Assembly: GCA_014843695.1 (NCBI GenBank)
Contig: CM026386.1
Coordinates: 83,869,931 to 83,933,930 of the forward strand
Direction of reading: 5' to 3'
DNA from: Archivesica marissinica
Lineage: Eukaryota; Mollusca; Bivalvia; Venerida; Vesicomyidae
Length of the DNA: 64,000 nucleotides
A model generated the notes under the pieces. The model did not search any database, was not told the DNA's origin, and worked only from the letters and a program-made list of their open reading frames with translations. The translations under genes and the position numbers were made by a program. This document shows positions 24,963 through 35,567 of this stretch, one piece after another; position 1 is the stretch's first letter, and each line of letters opens with the position of its first letter.

Positions 24963-26279
24963 GGGGCTGTCTGGTCAGGGTTGTATTGTTGGGCCGTCAG
25001 GTCAGGGCTGTCTGGTCAGGGCCATCAGGTCAGGGCTGTCTGGTCAGGGCCATCAGGTCAGGGATGTCTGGTCAGGGCTGTCTGGTCAGGCTGTCTGGTC
25101 GGGCTGTCTGGTAGGGCTGTCTGGTCGGACTGTCTGGTCAGGGCTGTCTTGTTGGGCCGTCAGTGCTGTCTGGTCAGGGCCATCAGGTCAGGGCTGTCTG
25201 GTGGGGTTGTCTTGTCAGGGCTGTCTTGTTGGGCCATCAGGGCTGTCTGGTGGGGTTGTCTTGTCAGGGCTGTCTTGTTGGGCCATCAGGGCTGTCTGGT
25301 CAGGGCTGTCTTGTTGGGCTGTCAGGTCAGGGCTGTCTGGTCAGGGATGTCTGGTCAGGGCTGTCTTGGTGGGCCATCAGGTCGGGGCTGTCTTGTTGGG
25401 CCATCAGGTCAGGGCTCTCTGGTCAGGCTGTCTCGTTGGCCGTCAGGTCAGGGCTGTCTGGTCAGGGCTGTCTTGTTGGGCCGTCAGGTCAGGGCTGTCT
25501 TGTTGGGCCATCAGGTCAGGGCTGTGTGGTCAGGGATGTGTGGTCAGGGCTGTCTGGTCAGGGCTGTCTTGTTGGGCCATCTGGTCAGGGCTGTCTGGTC
25601 AGGGCTGTCTGGTCAGGGCTGTCTTGTTGGGTCATCAGGGCTGTCAGGGCAGGGCTGTCAGGTCAGGGCTGTCTTGTTGGGCTGTCAGGTCAGGGCTGTC
25701 TTGTTGGGCCATCAGGTCAGGGCTGTCTTGTTGGGCCATCAGGTCAGGGCTGTCAGGTCAGGGCTGTCTTGTTGGGCCATCATGTCAGGGCTGTCTTGTT
25801 GGGCCATCAGGTAAGGGCTGTCTCATTGGGCCATCTGGTCAGGGCTGTCTGGTCAGGCCTGTCTGGTCAGGACTGTCTTGTTGGGTCATCAGGTCAGGGC
25901 TGTCAGGTCAGGGCTGTCTTGTTGGGCCATCAGGCCAGGGCTGTCTTGTTGGGCCATCAGGTTAGGGCTGTCTGGTCAGGGCTGTCTTGTTGGGTCGGCA
26001 GGGCTGTCAGGTCAGGGCTGTCTTGTTAGGACATCAGGTCAGGGCTGTCTCGTTGGGCCATCAGGTCATGGCTGTCTCATTGGGCCATCTGGTCAGGGAT
26101 GTCTGGTCAGGGCTGTCTTGTTGGGCCATCTGGTCAGGGCTGTCTGGTCAGGGCTGTCTGGTCAGGGATGTCTTTTTGGGCCATCAGGTCAGGGCTGTCT
26201 GGTCAGGGCTGTCTGGTCAGGGCTGTCTTGTTGGGCCATCAGGTCTGGGCTGTCTGGTCAGGGCTGTCTGGTCAGGGCT
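24963..26279. repeat. GGTCAGGGCTGTC compound array
   Basis: Short words GGTCAGGGCTGTCT, TTGTTGGGCCATCA and variants combine into irregular 15- and 30-bp units over 1.3 kb. No stops in several plus frames; the resulting long frames are artefacts. Confidence 0.94.
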
Positions 26280-26283
26280 ATCA

Positions 26284-26606
26284 GTGAACTATATGTACAG
26301 GATAATGGTATGATAGAGGAACTATATGTACAGGATAATGGTATGATAGAGGAACTATATGTACAGGATAATGATATGATAGAGGAACTATATGTACAGG
26401 ATAATGGTATGATAGAGGAACTATATGTACAGGATAATGATATGATAGAGGAACTATATGTACAGGATAATGGTATGATAGAGGAACTATATGTACAGGA
26501 TAATGGTATGATAGAGGAACTATATGTACAGGATAATGGTATGATAGAGGAACTATATGTACAGGATAATGGTATGATAGAGGAACTATATGTACAAGAT
26601 AATGGT
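26284..26606. repeat. 33-bp tandem array, 10 copies
   Basis: Core GAACTATATGTACAGGATAA then TGGTATGATAGAG, G/A variant in AATGG/AATGA. Open on both strands. Confidence 0.96.
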
Positions 26607-26607
26607 A

Positions 26608-27712
26608 ACTGTTAATGTTGCTATAAAGTATTACATTGTTAACATAAACTGTTAATGCTACTATAAAGTATTGCAATGTTAACAGTAACTGTTAATGTTA
26701 CTATGAAGTATTGCAATGTTAACATTAACTGTTAATGATACTGTGAAGTATTGTAATGTTAACAGTAACTGTTAATGCTACTGTGAAGTATTGCAATGTT
26801 AACAGTAACTGTTAATGTTACTATGAAGTATTGCAATGTTAACATTAACTGTTAATGCTACTGTGAAGTATTGCAATGTTAACAGTAACTGTTAATGTTA
26901 CTATGAAGTATTGCAATGTTAACATTAACTGTTAATGATACTGTGAAGTATTGTAATGTTAACAGTAACTGTTAATGCTACTGTGAAGTATTGCAATGTT
27001 AACAGTAACTGTTAATGTTACTATGAAGTATTGCAATGTTAACATTAACTGTTAATGATACTGTGAAGTATTGTAATGTTAACAGTAACTGTTAATGCTA
27101 CTGTGAAGTATTGCAATGTTAACATTAACTGTTAATGCTACTGTGAAGTATTGTAATGTTAACAGTAACTGTTAATGCTACTGTGAAGTATTGCAATGTT
27201 AACATTAACTGTTAATGATACTGTGAAGTATTGTAATGTTAACAGTAACTGTTAATGATACTGTGAAGTATTGCAATGTTAACATTAACTGTTAATGACA
27301 CTGTGAACTATTGCAATGTTAACAGTAACTGTTAATGATACTGTGAAGTATTGCAATGTTAACATTAACTGTTAATGATACTGTGAAGTATTGTAATGTT
27401 AACAGTAACTGTTAATGCTACTATGAAGTATTACATTGTTAATCGTAACTGTTAATGCTACTATTAAGTATTACATTGTTAATCGTAACTGTTAATGCTA
27501 CTATGAAGTATTACATTGTTAATCGTAACTGTTAATGCTACTATTAAGTATTACATTGTTAATCGTAACTGTTAATGCTACTATTAAGTATTACATTGTT
27601 AATCGTAACTGTTAATGCTACTATGAAGTATTACATTGTTAATCGTAACTGTTAATGCTACTATTAAGTATTACATTGTTAATCGTAACTGTTAATGCTA
27701 CTATTAAGTATT
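26608..27712. repeat. 40-bp array with palindromic unit (about 28 copies)
   Basis: Core TAACTGTTAATGCTACTGTG then AAGTATTGCAATGTTAACAG. The unit contains the perfect palindrome TTAACAGT-A-ACTGTTAA. From about 27430 a second subtype (TTACATTGTTAATCG) takes over, giving two homogeneous blocks. Confidence 0.96.
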
Positions 27713-27741
27713 GCATTGACGGGTATATAGATATCCTCATG

Positions 27742-28074
27742 ATTTGTACAGGGGGTGAGGCCTGGGGGGTGAGGCCTGCTTGATTTTACAAGGGGGATGA
27801 GGCCTGGGGGTGAGACCTGCTTGATTTGTACAGGGGGGTGAGGCCTGCTTGATTGTACAGGGGGTGAGGCATGTTTGATTTGTACAGGGGGCTGAGGCCT
27901 GCTTGATTTGTATAGGGGGGTGAGGCCTGCTTTATTTGTACAGGGGGGTGAGGCCTGCTTGATTTGTACAGGGGGGTGAGGCCTGCTTGATTTGTACAGG
28001 GGGTGAGGCCTGCTTGATTTGTACAGGGGGGTGAGGCCTGCTTGATTTGTACAGGGGGTGAGGCCTGCTTGATT
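27742..28074. repeat. 27-28-bp tandem array (about 12 copies)
   Basis: Core GGCCTGCTTGATTTGTACAG followed by a G run of 3-6 and TGA. G-run length accounts for most length variation. Confidence 0.94.
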
Positions 28075-29554
28075 GACAGAGCTGTTCTTTAATGAGCAAT
28101 AGAAGATGTTGCTCAGTTTTACCTGCTGCCTGGAGTAATCTAGCACACACAGACACTGCTTCTAAATAATCATGGAAAGAGTGTATATCGAAAGTATTTA
28201 CTACTTAAGCTGACAAGTATTTTGATGTCCATGGATGTAAAGAGTTGCTTATACCTACTGGCAGAATTGAATTAGCTAACATGGGATATATTGTGGGACA
28301 TGGATTCCCAGCTTATCATATCAATATCTTGCTGATTTGTGTCACTGGACATTAACTTTAAATGTGAACAGAAATTGGATGCACCAGAGAGTTTTATAAA
28401 TGGATGAAAGTTGAACTTCTCAATGAAACAAACAATGATAGCAAACTCAGCTGCACGTTCCAGGAAATTATGTTGAAAATCATGATTATGTAGATTGGGT
28501 TACTAGGAGAGATGAATATTTCTTGTCAACATTTGTATAGGCAATGGACTCCAATTATGTCATGAGTGAGGTATGATTAATGCAGAGGAAGTGTTAATTG
28601 ATATCTTAATTGATGGTTAAACACTGGCTTATACAGAAATGTCATCAATTTAGTGGAAGTGTGGATGCTATTGAATGAAATATGATGGAAATTGAAATAA
28701 TGACTTGCTTCACCTGGCGTAATTAATGCTAATGAATTTGTAGGTAATGTGTGAGCAGGGAGATTGTTGAGTTTATTATTTATGAGGATTGTGAATACAA
28801 GGTAGTACTGCTGAATATTCAGTTAACCTATGCAAACAAACAGCCACTAAGTCACACAGTTTGTACTGGAACATGGCACAATGTCAGACCACAATAAATA
28901 AGCATCACTGCAACAATAATTCATTGATCTTTCTTTATTTAAGAAAATAAAATATTGACAATAAGTTAGTAATAAAACAACAGAAATAGCTGACAAGTAA
29001 AACAGTAGTAAATGATGGTGTCGAGATTAGAGGATTCAAAACACTAATTTGTGATAATTTCAATTAGTAGTGATAATTTGTGAGAATGGATAGACAGACT
29101 GTATGCAGCTGGTAACATTAATGTATTGTATGGATATGTTCAGTGGAAACCCGTGTTGCCACAATATAATGTGTTGTTTTGTGTGAAATACATGCACAAG
29201 TGAACTATATTTACCATTTCTGGCCTTTGCCATCAATCTGTTGACTGTAGACATCTGTTTATGACAATTCATGCTATAAATAATTTGGAAAATGGAATTA
29301 TTTGCAGCAGTGTTCTCTGATTGCTGACATTACTGTGCCTGGTTGGAAGGTTTAAGCACACAATGTTGGACACAATGTGCTCCTGGGAACACGAGCTGTG
29401 GAATATAGTTTGGAACATTAAATCTGTTTCTACTTGTACAGAGCAATCATTTGGAAAATTATGAATGTGGAAAATAGTTTGAAGAAGTCATAATAATTGA
29501 ATGTTTATGTTTGAATGTGGAAATTAACTCGGAAACTAACTCGGAAAAGTGGAG
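28075..29554. other. 1.5 kb unique AT-rich region
   Basis: Longest non-repetitive stretch in the left half. No firm exon, RNA gene or transposon was recognised. Confidence 0.5.
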
Positions 29555-29698
29555 CTATACGAGCTTGCAAATGTCCTGTCGCGCGTTGTGCAAAATACTT
29601 CTCGCCAATTGAGGGCAAGGAGGAGACAACTGGAGCTGTCCCCTAGTCTCATCCACATCACCATGAATCTTAAATACATTCTCCGCAAGTTTGAACAG
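29555..29698 (+). other. Weak candidate exon, open on both strands
   Basis: Plus frame of 48 codons beginning LYELANVLSRVVQNTSRQLR and ending LKYILRKFEQ at a CAG|GTAGTC donor. The minus strand is also open for about 48 codons (YLFKLAENVFKIHGDVDE...) to a TAG. GC content and complexity are higher than in the surrounding AT-rich DNA, which suggests a conserved or transposon-derived segment. No pyrimidine tract precedes the plus-strand start. Strand and function are undecided. Confidence 0.15.
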
Positions 29699-29710
29699 GT
29701 AGTCATTCTC

Positions 29711-30170
29711 TAGTTAATTTATACAAATTTATTTTAGCTTGATTGGGAAACAAGTTCTTACAACTTTATTCACTCTCGGATCCTCATTCCTGATGGACTC
29801 CATCGCCACGAGGGAGATGAACGATGTAGTATGGACACAATCGTAGCGGTTACAGCTGGCCACAAACTTCGAGCCTCTCACACCTGAAACCACAAACTCC
29901 GAGCCTCTCACACCTGAAACCACAAACTCCGAGCCTCTCACACCTGAAACCACAAACTCCGAGCCTCTCACACCAGAAACCACAAACTCCGAGCCTCTCA
30001 CACCTGAAACCACAAACTTCGAGCCTCTCACACCTGAAACCACAAACTCCGAGCCTCTCACACCAGAAACCACAAACTCCGAGCCTCTCACACCTGAAAC
30101 CACAAACTCCGAGCCTCTCACACCAGAAACCAACACGCTAACACTACTAACCAGTCGCCTCAAATGCTAA
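29711..30170 (-). mobile_element. SINE family 2 copy carrying an internal minisatellite
   Basis: Bases 29711-29860 align with 49811-49990 (tail TTTATACAAATTTATTT; CTGATGG..TCCATCGCCA..GAGGGAGA; AATCGTAGCGGTTACAGCTGG). The part that should hold the B box is replaced by a 30-bp tandem array (29861-30132). The remaining head-like sequence (AACACGCTAACACTACTAAC) follows. The array unit itself contains the TTCGAG/CTCGG-type B-box core, so it appears to have grown from the SINE. Confidence 0.6.
29861..30132. repeat. 30-bp tandem array inside a SINE (9 copies)
   Basis: Core CCACAAACTCCGAGCCTCTC then ACACCTGAAA. Variants TTCGAG/TCCGAG and CCTGAAA/CCAGAAA. See SINE at 29711-30170. Confidence 0.95.
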
Positions 30171-30186
30171 CTAAATGCTGCAACTC

Positions 30187-30500
30187 TTATAAATTTATAT
30201 TGAACTATAAATAAACCCTACTTATATTGAACTATAAATAAACCCTACTTATATTGAACTATAAATAAACCCTACTTATATTGATCTATAAATAAACCCT
30301 ACTTATATTGAACTACAAATAAACCCTACTTATATTGAACTATAAATAAACCCTACTTATATTGAACTATAAATAAACCCTACTTATATTGAACTATAAA
30401 TAAACCCTACTTATATTGAACTATAAATAAACCCTACTTATATTGAACTATAAATAAACCCTACTTATATTGAACTATAGATATACCCTACTTATATTGA
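30187..30500. repeat. 27-bp AT-rich array, runs into gap
   Basis: Core TATATTGAACTATAAATAAA then CCCTACT, about 11 copies. Confidence 0.96.
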
Positions 30501-31500
30501 NNNNNNNNNNNNNNNNNNNNNNNNNNNNNNNNNNNNNNNNNNNNNNNNNNNNNNNNNNNNNNNNNNNNNNNNNNNNNNNNNNNNNNNNNNNNNNNNNNNN
30601 NNNNNNNNNNNNNNNNNNNNNNNNNNNNNNNNNNNNNNNNNNNNNNNNNNNNNNNNNNNNNNNNNNNNNNNNNNNNNNNNNNNNNNNNNNNNNNNNNNNN
30701 NNNNNNNNNNNNNNNNNNNNNNNNNNNNNNNNNNNNNNNNNNNNNNNNNNNNNNNNNNNNNNNNNNNNNNNNNNNNNNNNNNNNNNNNNNNNNNNNNNNN
30801 NNNNNNNNNNNNNNNNNNNNNNNNNNNNNNNNNNNNNNNNNNNNNNNNNNNNNNNNNNNNNNNNNNNNNNNNNNNNNNNNNNNNNNNNNNNNNNNNNNNN
30901 NNNNNNNNNNNNNNNNNNNNNNNNNNNNNNNNNNNNNNNNNNNNNNNNNNNNNNNNNNNNNNNNNNNNNNNNNNNNNNNNNNNNNNNNNNNNNNNNNNNN
31001 NNNNNNNNNNNNNNNNNNNNNNNNNNNNNNNNNNNNNNNNNNNNNNNNNNNNNNNNNNNNNNNNNNNNNNNNNNNNNNNNNNNNNNNNNNNNNNNNNNNN
31101 NNNNNNNNNNNNNNNNNNNNNNNNNNNNNNNNNNNNNNNNNNNNNNNNNNNNNNNNNNNNNNNNNNNNNNNNNNNNNNNNNNNNNNNNNNNNNNNNNNNN
31201 NNNNNNNNNNNNNNNNNNNNNNNNNNNNNNNNNNNNNNNNNNNNNNNNNNNNNNNNNNNNNNNNNNNNNNNNNNNNNNNNNNNNNNNNNNNNNNNNNNNN
31301 NNNNNNNNNNNNNNNNNNNNNNNNNNNNNNNNNNNNNNNNNNNNNNNNNNNNNNNNNNNNNNNNNNNNNNNNNNNNNNNNNNNNNNNNNNNNNNNNNNNN
31401 NNNNNNNNNNNNNNNNNNNNNNNNNNNNNNNNNNNNNNNNNNNNNNNNNNNNNNNNNNNNNNNNNNNNNNNNNNNNNNNNNNNNNNNNNNNNNNNNNNNN
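30501..31500. other. Assembly gap, exactly 1000 N
   Basis: Flanked by a 27-bp array on the left and an unrelated 23-bp array on the right, so at least one array boundary is hidden. Confidence 0.99.
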
Positions 31501-31871
31501 ATATGTGGTGTAATTATGTATGTATATGTGGTGTAATTATGTATGTATATGTGGTGTAATTATGTATGTATATGTGGTGTAATTATGTATGTATATGTGG
31601 TGTAATTATGTATGTATATGTGGTGTAATTATGTATGTATATGTGGTGTAATTATGTATGTATATGTGGTGTAATTATGTATTTATATGTGGTGTAATTA
31701 TGTATGTATATGTGGTGTAATTATGTATGTATATGTGGTGTAATTATGTATGTATATGTGGTGTAATTATGTATGTATATGTGGTGTAATTATGTATGTA
31801 TATGTGGTGTAATTATGTATGTATATGTGGTGTAATTATGTATGTATATGTGGTGTAATTATGTATGTATA
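31501..31871. repeat. 23-bp tandem array (16 copies)
   Basis: Core GTATATGTGGTGTAATTATG then TAT. Almost homogeneous; starts at the gap edge. Confidence 0.96.
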
Positions 31872-32202
31872 TTTGACGATGTACTATGTGCACATCTGAA
31901 TAAATGTTCTATTTTGTTCTATATATCCATAAGTTGCCCGGGAGACGCCCACGGGTGTAGATTAACCTATTTGGTGGATAGCCAGATATAGAATCACACC
32001 TCTTTCTTACAGTTGCCTTATGTACAGCATCGATACGCGATCCCAATCACAGTAAAAACCAAAAAAAAATATATGAACATTATATTGATTGTGATGGGGT
32101 GTCATTTTTAAGCTTGCTTTGATATTACCTAAACTATTGTATGTATGGTGTAATGCTATCATAATGTACTTAACAAAAAATGAATATGTGTTTTGGTTTT
32201 GA
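31872..32202. other. Unique island before SINE
   Basis: No coding or RNA feature recognised. Confidence 0.5.
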
Positions 32203-32215
32203 ACCCGGAATCATT
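32203..32215. repeat. Left target-site duplication of SINE family 1
   Basis: ACCCGGAATCATT, matching 32506-32518 exactly, so it marks the insertion point of the full-length SINE. Confidence 0.85.
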
Positions 32216-32505
32216 ACAGACGGATATGTAGTCCAGTGGTAACACGCTGGACTGGTAATCCAGGGATCGCAGGTTCGATCCCCCGTCTGACCCTAATAAA
32301 ATTAACAGTCTTTCAGATGGGACGTTAAACCGAGGTCTCGTGTCGGTGCTTTACACCGTGCACGTAAAAGAACCAGAGGAGACTCTGGAATGGGTCTCTG
32401 TCTGTATCATTGCACTATCCTCCAAAATCTAAAATTACTAATCTCTTCAAGAGGCGTCGCTTATATGGGCAACCGGTAGCGACGATAAATAAACGTAAAA
32501 CACAC
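32216..32505 (+). mobile_element. Full-length tRNA-derived SINE (Meta-SINE-like), family 1
   Basis: Bounded by a perfect 13-bp target-site duplication, ACCCGGAATCATT, at 32203-32215 and 32506-32518. The tRNA-like head has an A box (TAGTCCAGTGGTAACACGC) and a B box (GGTTCGATCCC). Its anticodon-like loop CTGGTAA gives GGT, suggesting a tRNA-Thr-type ancestor. The middle has GATGGGACGTTAAACCGAGG and CACCGTGCACGTAAAAGAAC, words I associate with the conserved central domain of Meta-SINEs. The 3' tail is AT-rich (GATAAATAAACG). Length is 290 bp. An ORF of 81 codons over it is not a gene. Confidence 0.85.
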
Positions 32506-32518
32506 ACCCGGAATCATT
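32506..32518. repeat. Right target-site duplication of SINE family 1
   Basis: Second copy of ACCCGGAATCATT directly after the AT-rich SINE tail. Confidence 0.85.
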
Positions 32519-32794
32519 TGTCCAGACTCCAAGCGTATGTGGTCACAATCGAAGTACTGTTAACAGTAATATGGCGGAATGGCGAATCAAACTCACAACC
32601 ATTGATCGCAGTTCAGCATGCTACCATTAACACGGGAGTCAATTTACAAAGGTAAGACATAGGTATGCAGATATTTTAGATAAAGTTAAAGTTTCAACAT
32701 ACCGTATTTAATGTCGTCTTCCAACCGGCACATATCGTATATGCATGCTACTTTGTAGTGTTCAAAAATCGTCTCACTCACTCGTGCACGGCAT
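32519..32794. other. Unique spacer
   Basis: No feature recognised. Confidence 0.45.
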
Positions 32795-33420
32795 GCCTAT
32801 TGAATATAATTAGTGAGCGATTGTAGTATTCCAATGTAAACTATTGAATATAACTATTGATCAGTTGTAATATTTCAATGTATTGAATACAACTACTGAG
32901 CGATTGTAGCATTCCAATGTATTGAATACAACTACTGAGCGATTGTAGCATTCCAATGTATTGAATACAACTACTGAGCGATTGTAGCATTCCAATGTAT
33001 TGAATACAACTACTGAGCGATTGTAGCATTCCAATGTAAACTATTGAATACAACTACTGAGCGGTTGTAGCATTCCAATGTAAACTATTGAATATAACTA
33101 CTGAGCGATTGTAGCATTCCAATGTAAACTATTGAATACAACTACTGAGCGATTGTAGCATTCCAATGTAAACTATTGAATACAACTACTGAGCGGTTGT
33201 AGCATTCCAATGTATTGAATACAACTACTGAGCGATTGTAGCATTCCAATGTAAACTATTGTATATAACTATTGATCAGTTGTAATATTCCAATGTATTG
33301 AATACAACTACTGAGCGATTGTAGCATTCCAATATATTGAATATAATTATTTAGTGAATTGTAGAATTCCAATGCAAAGAAATGAATATAACTATTGATC
33401 AATTGTTGTATTAAAATTAC
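32795..33420. repeat. 39/44-bp tandem array
   Basis: Core TATTGAATACAACTACTGAG then CGATTGTAGCATTCCAATG, with or without TAAAC. Edge units are diverged and central ones near-identical, a normal pattern for unequal exchange. Confidence 0.94.
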
Positions 33421-34162
33421 ATTACATTCAATATTTATACGCAATCAGCATATACGTTTAGGGCTTTGGCCATTTACAAATGATTTATATTTGAAACATG
33501 ATCAATGTCCAATTACATCTTAAGCAATATATATGCACATATGCATAGTACAGTTTAAACGTATTTTATTCAGAATTCAGAATATAACATACAACAATAA
33601 AGTGCTGCAATAGAATACATTTGGAAACACTCAAGGACGGCGGCATCCATGCTGATGATGTTGGTTGAGAAGCAGTCTACATTCCATATCAGATTATAGA
33701 CTGTATTATATTACGTATTGGAAAGCAAGCATATTCAAATGTATATGAACATTCCTTTCCATGGTGGAGTTTGCAAGCATATACATTTAGCACATTGGAG
33801 TGCTACAATGGTAGGTATTGTTTTAGCATTGGTTAATTTTAAATCTATCTTGTTTAAGCTTGATACTGAATTTTAATAATCAATTACTGTTAATTTATAA
33901 CAATAGTATAACAAAATAGGTACGCTGCGTAGATAGGGGGTCGGACAATTGATGGTAAATGGTTAGATCTCGAAACACTTAGTTGCTATGAAGCCCTGGA
34001 TACGTAGGAAGATGTGTTTGTTTACTTCAACGGTAAGTCGGTCATCACCGCATAGTATACATATAAATTCAACATATTTACATACATGTTGCATGGGATT
34101 AGTCGTACAAGAAACACATTTTATTAATTGAAACATTTTCTCAATTACATAACATCATTAAC
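33421..34162. other. Unique region
   Basis: AT-rich with no supported exon or element. Confidence 0.45.
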
Positions 34163-34260
34163 CTGCCAGTCACAACTAAAGTCGATTTTGCTACCAGCAT
34201 ATAGCCAGGCGTCACAGAACGCGCTGTTTGCTATTCGGATAGTGGAGCTAAAACACGTGT
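34163..34260 (-). CDS. Candidate unassigned exon, cysteine-containing
   Basis: A strong acceptor (TTTTGTTTTTTCAG-type tract) is followed by an open segment ending at donor TGGCAG|GTTAATG. The 98-nt segment (phase 1 in, phase 0 out) translates as x-TCFSSTIRIANSAFCDAWLY then AGSKIDFSCDWQ. It lies 1.1 kb beyond the last firm VWD/C8 exon on the same strand. Its entry phase does not match the phase-0 exit of that exon, and the cysteine pattern is not an obvious C8 continuation. An alternative acceptor further upstream would give phase 0 but is poor. It could be an exon after one I missed, or chance. Confidence 0.25.
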
Positions 34261-34430
34261 CTGAAAAACAAAACATATATCCTGATCCTGACTGCACGCG
34301 ATGCTACGCGGGGACTGATCAGGATCTATGTTGTTTGCACATTCCTTCAAATTTATTCGGCAGGTTAGGGGTTACTATATTTTGCCACGTTTCTTGGTTT
34401 ATTTTTATTATATTAGCCGATAATGTTGGT

Positions 34431-35036
34431 AAATGTATGTAAGATGTGTCACGCAATAGATGCTGGTAGTATTAGTTGTCTAATGTATTTAAGATGTGTC
34501 ACGCAATAGATGCTGGTAGTATTAGTTGTCTAATGTATTTAAGATATGTCACGCAATAGATGCTGGTAGTATTAGTTGTCTAATGTATTTAAGATGTGTC
34601 ACGAATATATGCTGGTAGTATTAGTTGTCTAATGTATTTAAGATGTGTCACGCAATAGATGCTGGTAGTATTAGTTGTCTAATGTATTTAAGATGTGTCA
34701 CGCAATAGATGCTGGTAGTATTAGTTGTCTAATGTATTTAAGATGTGTCACGCAATAGATGCTGGTAGTATTAGTTGTCTAATGTATTCAAGATATGTCA
34801 CGCAATAGATGCTGGTAGTATTAGTTGTCTAATGTATTTAAGATGTGTCACGCAATATATGCTGGTAGTATTAGTTGTCTAATGTATTTAAGATGTGTCA
34901 CGCAATAGATGCTGGTAGTATTAGTTGTCTAATGTATTTAAGATGTGTCACGCAATAGATGATGGTAGTGTTAGTTGTCTAATGTATTTAAGATGTGTCA
35001 CGCAATATGCTGGTAGTATTAGTTGTCTAATGTGTC
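34431..35036. repeat. 50-bp tandem array (12 copies)
   Basis: Core TGCTGGTAGTATTAGTTGTC then TAATGTATTTAAGATGTGTCACGCAATAGA. Very uniform. Confidence 0.96.
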
Positions 35037-35390
35037 TAATTATCTAATTTAACATGACATTTACCCCAAACCTCTGAACAATACAATCATATCTAGTTTT
35101 GTTTATAAATCAAACTGCAACATATTATAGAGAAAAAGTAAGTTATTAAGATTATAATTCTTTCAAAATTCAGTCCATTTGTGATAAGATTTTCAACTTG
35201 AAAATGAATTGAAATCTAAATATGAATTATTATCGAAATATGGAAACATAATACAGTTATCACGATTCTAATCATCTGTTTCTGAGAACCTCAACGTGCA
35301 GCACAAATCCAGCAGCATGCTCTTTTGAGCAACAAATTCCATCAAAATATGGAAATATACTAAGAATGTATACGAGGTACGCTGTTATAC
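35037..35390. other. Intronic unique sequence
   Basis: Sequence just after the C8 exon donor. No C8 continuation exon found. Confidence 0.5.
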
Positions 35391-35567
35391 CTTGAATCGT
35401 CCGTGAGTTCCAAACAGCGCATTACATAGGTACATAGCTTTGATGTACTTGTCACCCGTGCACACCCCAGACTCATCTTCCACAGAACAATTTGCAGCGC
35501 AGTACGGATGTGTTTCGATATAACTCTCCTCAACCCAAGAAGTCCCGAACAAATTTAAATTATCCGT
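35391..35567 (-). CDS. Exon: end of VWD and first half of C8 domain
   Basis: Acceptor CATGTCATTTCAG, donor TTC AAG|GTATAACAG, 177 nt (59 codons), phase 0. It reads [17 protein letters not shown], the usual N-x-F-G-x-SW link after a VWD domain. This is followed by a cysteine-rich YCAANC segment and [19 protein letters not shown], which matches the A-x-x-L-C-x-x-L-x(5)-F core of C8 domains. The remaining C8 cysteines must lie on a further exon at lower coordinates, which I could not identify with a matching phase. Confidence 0.9.

Noticed and set aside
24887..26615. Several overlapping GCLVGPSGQ-type frames
   Set aside because: Stop-free short-word array read in three frames at once; not a collagen-like or other real protein.
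32220..32292. tRNA-Thr gene
   Set aside because: It is the head of a SINE bounded by target-site duplications, with no closed acceptor stem.
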